6,608 nt of DNA from Gammaproteobacteria bacterium (GTDB lineage: Bacteria; Pseudomonadota; Gammaproteobacteria; Granulosicoccales; Granulosicoccaceae): NCBI GenBank assembly GCA_003511825.1, contig DOIU01000270.1, positions 864 to 7,471 on the forward strand, written 5' to 3'. Within the stretch, counting starts at the first letter, position 1. Each line of letters starts with the position of its first letter. The notes under the pieces were generated by a model, which saw only the letters and a program-made list of their open reading frames with translations, was not told the DNA's origin and made no database searches. A program made the translations under genes and the position numbers. Shown here piece after piece: positions 1 through 3,788 of this stretch.

Positions 1-783
1 GCTTGTCGATTGTTTGCCGCAGGCACGCATCCCGACTTCCTCGCGATCAGCCCCGAGGAGGGCAAAGCACAAATCAGCATTGACCAAATCCGGCGCCTGA
101 TTGAAGAAATGGGTTTGACCCCACAGTGCAGCCGCTACAAGGTGGCCGTGCTTGACCCTGCAGAAGCCATGAACGCCAATGCCGCAAATGCGCTGCTCAA
201 GACGCTTGAAGAACCTGCATCGACCCATGTCTTGATGCTAGTGAGCACCACGCCGGGCTTCCTGCCCGCAACCATTCGCAGCCGTTGTCAGGCGATGCGC
301 TTGCATGTGGAGAATGCCGAGCTTGCCCAGCAATGGTTGCAGCAACAAGGTCTCGACAACGCCGCTGAGTTGCTCGCCCGCGAGCCGAATGCGCCACTGC
401 GCGCCATGATGCTGGCGGATGGCGAGGAGATGGCCTTTCGCCAAGGCTTGCTCGATGTGGTGTTGGCCGTGGCGGCTGGCCGAATGCCCGCCGGCCAGGC
501 TGCCGCGCAATACGCCAAAGCAGACACCCGTCGTGTCCTGGCCTTGTTGCTGCGCTGGTTTGCTCAGAGTGCTGAGCTAAAGCTCGCTGGGTGTTTGCGC
601 CAACCGCCCGACGCGCAGCTCTATTCGGGCGTAAAAGCCTTATCTGACGCTTTTGATCACTCAAAAATATTCAATATTTACAGTCAGTTATTAAGATTGC
701 ACGGTATGGCGGGCAGTAGCTTTAAAACCCAGACTGTACTTGAGGGGATTTTTGCCGATATGAGACTTAATCAACTCAACTAA
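1..783 (+). CDS. holB: DNA polymerase III subunit delta', 5'-truncated by window edge
   Basis: Delta' is a subunit of the clamp loader, which opens the beta sliding clamp and loads it onto primed DNA in the cytoplasm. The frame is open from base 1 and reads A-C-R-L-F-A-A-G-T-H-P-D-F; this matches the middle of HolB just after its zinc-binding cysteines, and the Cys at bases 4-6 is probably the last of that cluster. The TTG at base 10 is therefore not the start; the N-terminal part with the P-loop-like region lies upstream. Visible family motifs are N-A-L-L-K-T-L-E-E-P (to base 216) and the S-R-C motif (280-288), which in clamp loaders supplies the arginine finger. The C-terminal third is the helical collar domain and ends with TAA at 781-783. 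About 260 codons are present of a family length near 330. pilZ follows after 19 bases, as in Pseudomonas, so the two are probably co-transcribed. The last 40 codons are distinctly AT-richer than the rest. Confidence 0.96.
   Translation, partial: ACRLFAAGTHPDFLAISPEEGKAQISIDQIRRLIEEMGLTPQCSRYKVAVLDPAEAMNANAANALLKTLEEPASTHVLMLVSTTPGFLPATIRSRCQAMRLHVENAELAQQWLQQQGLDNAAELLAREPNAPLRAMMLADGEEMAFRQGLLDVVLAVAAGRMPAGQAAAQYAKADTRRVLALLLRWFAQSAELKLAGCLRQPPDAQLYSGVKALSDAFDHSKIFNIYSQLLRLHGMAGSSFKTQTVLEGIFADMRLNQLN
665..679. repeat. AT-only perfect inverted repeat inside holB 3' end
   Basis: AAATATT and AATATTT (7 bp arms) flank a single C. The repeat lies within holB codons for K-I-F-N-I-Y, in the AT-rich tail of the gene about 125 bases upstream of pilZ. 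A TTGATC hexamer (653-658) lies just upstream and could act as a weak -35 for an internal pilZ promoter, but no good -10 is present. It may simply reflect codon choice. Confidence 0.35.
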
Positions 784-802
784 TCGCAAGAGACCCTGTG
801 GA

Positions 803-1156
803 ATGACGACTGAACAGCAACAGCGCAAAGGCATCATTTCCTTATCGATCAATGATCGGGCCGCCCTGTACACTGCGTACATGCCCTTTGTAGAAAACGG
901 CGGTATTTTTGTCCCAACATCACGCTCTTACGATCTTGGCGACCATGTTTTTTTACTGCTGCGTTTGATGGATGCGACCGATCCATTGATTGCCACGGCC
1001 ACGGTGGTGTGGATTACGCCGACCGGCGCCCAAGGCAATAAGACCGAGGGTATCGGTATCCGCTTTGACGAGGGTGACAACGGCGCAACCCGTGTTGCTA
1101 TCGAAGAGCACCTCGCTGGCATGTTGGAAAGTGACCGCGCCACGCACACCATGTGA
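803..1156 (+). CDS. pilZ: Type IV pilus assembly protein PilZ (non-c-di-GMP-binding PilZ domain)
   Basis: PilZ is a small cytoplasmic protein needed for type IV pilus biogenesis; in Xanthomonas it links the pilus ATPase PilB to the c-di-GMP receptor FimX. The 117-residue product is full family length. It has the characteristic N-terminal Y-T-A-Y-M-P-F segment (residues 23-29), then E-N-G-G-I-F-V-P, the L-G-D strand, V-V-W-I-T-P and a G-I-G-I-R-F strand. Its C-terminal tail L-E-S-D-R-A-T-H-T-M is the typical ending of this family. The RxxxR and D/N-x-S-x-x-G motifs that bind c-di-GMP in canonical PilZ domains are absent, as is normal for PilZ proper. The ATG at 803 has only a weak ribosome-binding site, AAGAGA at 788-793. 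It lies 19 bases after holB, the order known from Pseudomonas; tatD, which often comes next, is missing here. No other pilus gene is in the window. Confidence 0.95.
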   Translation: MTTEQQQRKGIISLSINDRAALYTAYMPFVENGGIFVPTSRSYDLGDHVFLLLRLMDATDPLIATATVVWITPTGAQGNKTEGIGIRFDEGDNGATRVAIEEHLAGMLESDRATHTM

Positions 1157-1167
1157 TGGGGCGTTTT

Positions 1168-1201
1168 GCGCCTGTCGCCGAGGCGCGTCTGCCGTTTGCA
1201 G
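1168..1201 (+). terminator. Tandem GC-rich hairpins after pilZ, possible transcription terminator
   Basis: GCGCCT (1168-1173) and AGGCGC (1181-1186) form a perfect 6 bp stem with a 7-base loop, starting 12 bases after the pilZ stop. A second small hairpin, CTGC/GCAG with a 5-base loop, lies at 1189-1201. There is no clean T-tract directly behind either stem (only TGGGTTTTA after the second), so intrinsic termination is uncertain. The position, between pilZ and the separate promoter of the next gene, is what makes a terminator plausible. Confidence 0.35.
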
Positions 1202-1207
1202 TGGGTT

Positions 1208-1216
1208 TTATCCACG
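1208..1216 (+). promoter_or_regulatory. Near-consensus DnaA box (8/9)
   Basis: TTATCCACG differs from the DnaA box TTATCCACA only in the last base. A second TTATCC core begins at 1222. It lies in the intergenic region about 120 bases upstream of the Crp/Fnr gene. One-mismatch sites are not rare, so this could be chance; it is listed because a perfect box occurs in the other promoter region of the window. Confidence 0.2.
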
Positions 1217-1255
1217 ACGGTTTATCCCTGATTAAAATGTGTCATTGCACCGATG

Positions 1256-1270
1256 GATAGTGTTACTATC
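1256..1270 (+). promoter_or_regulatory. Operator-like dyad overlapping an extended -10 promoter element for the Crp/Fnr gene
   Basis: GATAGT (1256-1261), spacer GTT and ACTATC (1265-1270) form a perfect 6 bp inverted repeat. The same bases contain TG-T-TACTAT (1261-1269), an extended -10 element with 4 of 6 matches to TATAAT plus the TG. No good -35 is seen at the right distance (GTCATT at 1241-1246 is poor), which is acceptable for an extended -10 promoter. The predicted start of transcription near 1276 would give a leader of about 60 bases. A dyad on the -10 is a natural repressor or autoregulation site, but it does not resemble an FNR box (TTGAT-N4-ATCAA). Confidence 0.35.
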
Positions 1271-1323
1271 GCGTTGGGCAACTGATGACCTTTGTTTTTA
1301 TAAGGTATTTTTGGGGACTATTT

Positions 1324-1328
1324 AAGGA
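1324..1328 (+). promoter_or_regulatory. Shine-Dalgarno that fixes the Crp/Fnr start codon
   Basis: AAGGA is followed by 7 bases and then ATG at 1336. This spacing is close to ideal, whereas the in-frame ATG at 1285 has no purine-rich motif before it. The site therefore favours the 233-residue product over the 250-residue reading. Confidence 0.7.
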
Positions 1329-1335
1329 TTTAATC

Positions 1336-2037
1336 ATGGCGATTGATGTCAGCTTCAGAGAGGCATGGGTCGGACTGGCGGATTGCAGGCACTGTGCGAG
1401 TCGTGAGCTGTCGCTGTTTGCAGGCTTGTGCGATGACGAGCTGGAACATACTCGCTGCCCCGTACATCAATACCGCTTTAAGCATGGCAGCGTGATTTAC
1501 CGCGCTGCTGAAAAAGGCCATGATATTTTCACCCTGCGCACGGGCTTGCTCAAGCTCGAACGCTTCCTCCCTGATGGTAATCAGCGCATCGTTCGCCTGG
1601 TTCGTCCCAACGATATTTTTGGCATCGAGACCTTGGTCAACCCCGTTTATGAGCACGATGCTGTGGTATTGCGGGACGCCGATATCTGCAAAATCCCGGT
1701 CGAGACGGTACAGCGCCTGGGGCAGGTGAACCCCAAGCTTCACCAGGAAATCATGAATCGTTGGCAGTCCGCGCTCAGTGAGGCGGACAATTGGCTGACT
1801 GAGTTACTCTCTGGCACGGCCAAGCAGCGCGTCGCCCGCCTCTTGCTCAAGCTCATTGATCACCAGGGCAAGTGCTCCTTACTCAGCCGCGAAGACATGG
1901 GCGCTATGCTCAGCGTCACCACGGAGACGGCAAGCCGTATCGTTGCGGAGTTTAAGCGCCAGGGCTTGCTGAGCGAAGTCGGGCACAATCTCTACACCTG
2001 CGACGAGGACGGATTACTGGAAATTACCGACGCTTGA
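1336..2037 (+). CDS. Crp/Fnr-family transcriptional regulator with N-terminal CxxC
   Basis: This is a 233-residue cytoplasmic DNA-binding regulator. Residues about 25-125 form the cyclic-nucleotide-binding-like beta roll. A dimerisation helix follows at about 130-160, and a winged helix-turn-helix at about 163-225 contains S-R-E-D-M-G-A-M-L-S-V-T-T-E-T-A-S-R. The recognition helix carries E197-x-x-S200-R201, the same triad FNR uses to read TTGAT half sites. The Arg-Ser pair that holds cAMP in CRP is not present after the G-I-E segment (H107-D108 there), so cAMP is an unlikely ligand. The N-terminus has C17-x2-C20, plus C32 and C41, and C118 in D-I-C-K-I-P-V-E aligns with FNR Cys122. Spacing differs from the FNR C-x2-C-x5-C, so an Fe-S cluster or a thiol switch is possible but unproven. 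The start was chosen by the ribosome-binding site; an extended reading from 1285 is less likely. The gene is transcribed alone, convergent with the oxidoreductase. Targets are unknown. Confidence 0.92.
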   Translation: MAIDVSFREAWVGLADCRHCASRELSLFAGLCDDELEHTRCPVHQYRFKHGSVIYRAAEKGHDIFTLRTGLLKLERFLPDGNQRIVRLVRPNDIFGIETLVNPVYEHDAVVLRDADICKIPVETVQRLGQVNPKLHQEIMNRWQSALSEADNWLTELLSGTAKQRVARLLLKLIDHQGKCSLLSREDMGAMLSVTTETASRIVAEFKRQGLLSEVGHNLYTCDEDGLLEITDA

Positions 2038-2039
2038 CT

Positions 2040-2052
2040 GCGTGTCACACGC
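2040..2052. terminator. Short hairpin in the convergent gap, weak terminator candidate
   Basis: GCGTGT-C-ACACGC is a perfect 13-base palindrome starting 3 bases after the Crp/Fnr stop. As RNA it would fold into about a 4 bp stem with a 5-base loop. A T-rich stretch (TTCTTTTGAGTCTT) begins about 12 bases later, too far for a classical intrinsic terminator. The gap 2038-2110 lies between two converging genes, where a terminator is expected; nothing stronger is visible in it on either strand. Confidence 0.25.
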
Positions 2053-2110
2053 CGGTATCCCGTTCTTTTGAGTCTTATTGCCCCCTGCAGTGGCGACTCT
2101 GAATACTCAT

Positions 2111-3064
2111 CTAAGCGCTCAGCTGCGCTGAGATATCAATGGCCGTCTCTAGGGCGCGCTTGCCGTCGCGGCCACTGACCAAGGGCTGCGTACCGTTCTG
2201 AATCGCCGCGCAAAACGCCTCAATCTCTGCCAAAATCGCATCGCCTTTTTCTTGCGGAAAATCCTCACAGACAATGTCGGGTACGCCATGCTCGTTGAGC
2301 TGTTCGCCCTTTTGGCACACCTTCGCCGCGTTGCCTTGAAAGTCCACCGCCACATAGGTGTCTTTCTGGAAGAAGCGCATGCGGCGCTCAGATTTATCGC
2401 TGACGCGACTGGCGGTGACGTTGGCGACACAGCCATTGGCAAAGCGCAGGCGCGCATTGGCGATGTCAATTTCACTTGAGATCACCACGGCGCCACTGGC
2501 GTCGATGTGATCAAGATCGCTGCCGACCATCGAGAGGATGATATCGATATCATGAATCATCAGGTCCAGCACCACGTTGACGTCAGTGCCGCGCGGTGTA
2601 TAGGGCGCGAGGCGGTGAGACTCAATAAACAACGGCGTGTTCAGGTGATGCTCGACAGCGCGCAGCGCGGGATTAAATCGTTCGAGGTGCCCGACCTGTA
2701 AAATAAGGCTGTTGGCGTCAGCAATCTCAATCAAGGTTTGCGCTTGCTCGGCGGTGACCGTCATCGGTTTCTCGACCAACACATGCGTGCCCGCTTCAAG
2801 AAAATCGCGCGCGACCTCAAAGTGCGTCTGCGTGGGCGTGGCAATGCTGACAGCATCCACTTGGCCTGCCAATGCGCGATGATCGGCCAGTGCCTCGGTG
2901 CCGTGCTCGGCGGCAATAGCGGCGCGCGTCTCAGCGTGGTTGTCGACCACCGCGACCAGATCGCAGGCTGCTAGCCTGGCGTATTTTTGCGCGTGGAATT
3001 TGCCGAGATAGCCCGTGCCGATCACGGCGGTTTTCAATGCACTTGCGCCTGGGTTATTTTTCAT
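2111..3064 (-). CDS. Gfo/Idh/MocA-family NAD-dependent oxidoreductase, possibly GnnA-like UDP-GlcNAc 3-dehydrogenase
   Basis: This is a 317-residue cytoplasmic sugar dehydrogenase. An N-terminal Rossmann fold shows G16-T-G-Y-L-G21 and an acidic residue, D41, at the end of the second strand, which favours NAD over NADP. The E98-K99-P100 motif (catalytic Lys), G-H-L-E-R-F-N-P (125-132) and D167-L-M-I-H171-D172 (catalytic His) complete the family active site. The C-terminal alpha/beta domain includes I-A-N-A-R-L-R-F-A-N-G-C-V-A-N-V-T-A. This subfamily often sits beside lpxA/lpxB in proteobacteria. In Acidithiobacillus the GnnA member there oxidises UDP-GlcNAc at C3, before transamination by GnnB, to give a 2,3-diamino lipid A sugar. 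Here it lies directly beside rnhB, the usual neighbour of lpxB, but on the opposite strand and without lpxA, lpxB or an aminotransferase. The family call is firm; the substrate is inference. ATG at 3064 lacks a good ribosome-binding site, and TTG at codon 10 is an alternative start. Confidence 0.93.
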   Translation of the reverse strand: MKNNPGASALKTAVIGTGYLGKFHAQKYARLAACDLVAVVDNHAETRAAIAAEHGTEALADHRALAGQVDAVSIATPTQTHFEVARDFLEAGTHVLVEKPMTVTAEQAQTLIEIADANSLILQVGHLERFNPALRAVEHHLNTPLFIESHRLAPYTPRGTDVNVVLDLMIHDIDIILSMVGSDLDHIDASGAVVISSEIDIANARLRFANGCVANVTASRVSDKSERRMRFFQKDTYVAVDFQGNAAKVCQKGEQLNEHGVPDIVCEDFPQEKGDAILAEIEAFCAAIQNGTQPLVSGRDGKRALETAIDISAQLSA

Positions 3065-3127
3065 TTGTCAATCGTGTGCTCGCTACAAAGCTGCGGTAAA
3101 GTAAGAACTACTGATGAGATCACTCCG

Positions 3128-3157
3128 TTGATTATCCACAATTTACGCGGGTATGAC
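3128..3157 (+). promoter_or_regulatory. Predicted sigma70 promoter for rnhB-dnaE
   Basis: TTGATT (3128-3133, 4 of 6 matches to -35) is followed by an 18-base spacer and TATGAC (3152-3157, 4 of 6 matches to -10). Transcription would start near 3164, about 38 bases before the rnhB ATG. The -35 overlaps the first two bases of the DnaA box. In many gammaproteobacteria rnhB and dnaE are read from promoters upstream in the lpx cluster; here the divergent gene means they need their own promoter in this 137-base gap. dnaE could also have internal promoters inside rnhB that I did not identify. Confidence 0.4.
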
Positions 3158-3159
3158 AG
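3131..3159 (-). promoter_or_regulatory. Predicted sigma70 promoter for the oxidoreductase gene
   Basis: Read on the minus strand, CTGTCA (plus positions 3159-3154, 4 of 6 matches to -35) is followed by a 17-base spacer and GATAAT (3136-3131, 5 of 6 matches to -10). Transcription would start near 3124 and leave a leader of about 60 bases. The -10 lies within the DnaA box, and the whole promoter overlaps the rnhB promoter on the other strand. Predicted by eye only. Confidence 0.45.
3132..3140 (+). promoter_or_regulatory. Perfect DnaA box in the divergent promoter region
   Basis: TTATCCACA is an exact match to the high-affinity DnaA box. It lies 61 bases before the rnhB ATG and 67 bases beyond the start codon of the divergent oxidoreductase gene. 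It overlaps the predicted -35 of one promoter and the -10 of the other, so bound DnaA could repress one or both. With even base composition, an exact 9-mer on either strand of a gap this size is expected by chance about once in a thousand such gaps. There is only one perfect box and no AT-rich unwinding region, so this is not a replication origin. Confidence 0.55.
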
Positions 3160-3201
3160 CAGCATTACACGCGCCGCCCCGCTCAGCAGAGACATTTCTA
3201 C

Positions 3202-3786
3202 ATGACGCAAGACACGCTCGTTGCCGGGTTGGATGAAGTGGGGCGAGGCCCCTTGGTCGGTTCAGTCGTGGCTGCGGCCGTCATTCTCGGGCCAGACCAC
3301 GGCATCGAGGGATTGACCGACTCTAAAAAACTCAGCGAGAAACGCCGCCAGCTGCTTGATCAGCAGATCCGCGAGCGCGCCTTGTGTTGGTCCCTTGCGG
3401 AGGCCAGTGCAGATGAGATCGACCGCATCAACATACTGCAAGCCAGTATGCTGGCGATGCAGCGCGCATTCGACGGACTGACCACGCGACCCACGCGCGC
3501 GCTCGTGGATGGCAACCGGTGCCCCGATGTGCCGGTACCGTGCGAAGCGATCGTCAAGGGTGACGCCACGGTCGCGGCCATCAGTGCGGCGTCCATCATC
3601 GCCAAGGTGTACCGTGATCAGCAGATGCTCACGCTCGATCGCGCGCACCCCGAGTACGGCTTTGCCGCGCACAAAGGCTACCCGACGGCTGCACATCGCG
3701 ACGCCCTCGCGCGCCTCGGTCCATTGCCCGAGCATCGGCGGTCATTCGCGCCCGTGCGGCGCGCACTCGCGGTGGCGGAGTCTTAA
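3202..3786 (+). CDS. rnhB: Ribonuclease HII
   Basis: RNase HII cuts the RNA strand of RNA-DNA hybrids and starts excision of single ribonucleotides that DNA polymerase has put into DNA. The 194-residue product is close to the 198 residues of E. coli RNase HII and aligns with it end to end. The metal-binding D-E-D-D set is D11 and E12 in G-L-D-E-V-G-R-G, D103 in L-V-D-G-N-R-C-P, and D121 in V-K-G-D. Also present are D-S-K-K-L-S-E-K-R-R (40-49), I-S-A-A-S-I-I-A-K-V (127-136) and Y-G-F-A-A-H-K-G-Y-P-T, with the usual H-R-R-S-F-x-P-V ending. ATG at 3202 has only a weak purine-rich stretch (CAGAGA) upstream, but it gives the expected N-terminus. dnaE starts two bases after the TAA, so the pair forms an operon, as in E. 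coli, but lpxB is missing upstream. Confidence 0.98.
   Translation: MTQDTLVAGLDEVGRGPLVGSVVAAAVILGPDHGIEGLTDSKKLSEKRRQLLDQQIRERALCWSLAEASADEIDRINILQASMLAMQRAFDGLTTRPTRALVDGNRCPDVPVPCEAIVKGDATVAAISAASIIAKVYRDQQMLTLDRAHPEYGFAAHKGYPTAAHRDALARLGPLPEHRRSFAPVRRALAVAES
3777..3780 (+). promoter_or_regulatory. Shine-Dalgarno for dnaE inside the end of rnhB
   Basis: GGAG lies 8 bases before the dnaE ATG at 3789 and within the last codons of rnhB. Ribosomes finishing rnhB at 3786 end almost on this start, so translational coupling of RNase HII and polymerase synthesis is likely. Confidence 0.6.
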
Positions 3787-3788
3787 CC

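Noticed and set aside
10..12. TTG at base 10 as the holB start
   Set aside because: The frame continues to base 1 with residues that match the interior of HolB, so the gene is cut by the window edge.
1273..1282. GTTG-GG-CAAC palindrome upstream of the Crp/Fnr gene, considered as an FNR/CRP site
   Set aside because: Arms are only 4 bp and do not match TTGAT-N4-ATCAA or the CRP consensus. No FNR box was found by eye in either intergenic region.
1285..1335. Upstream ATG that would add 17 residues to the Crp/Fnr protein
   Set aside because: The added segment is hydrophobic and unlike family N-termini, there is no ribosome-binding site before 1285, and AAGGA is ideally placed for the ATG at 1336.
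2118..2132. CTCAGC-TGC-GCTGAG hairpin near the oxidoreductase stop
   Set aside because: It lies inside the coding sequence (codons for the A-Q-L-S end), before the stop on the minus strand, and has no T-tract; a terminator should follow the gene.
3065..3201. Possible replication origin because of the DnaA box
   Set aside because: Only one perfect box is present, with no cluster of boxes, no AT-rich unwinding element and no dnaA, dnaN or gidA neighbours.
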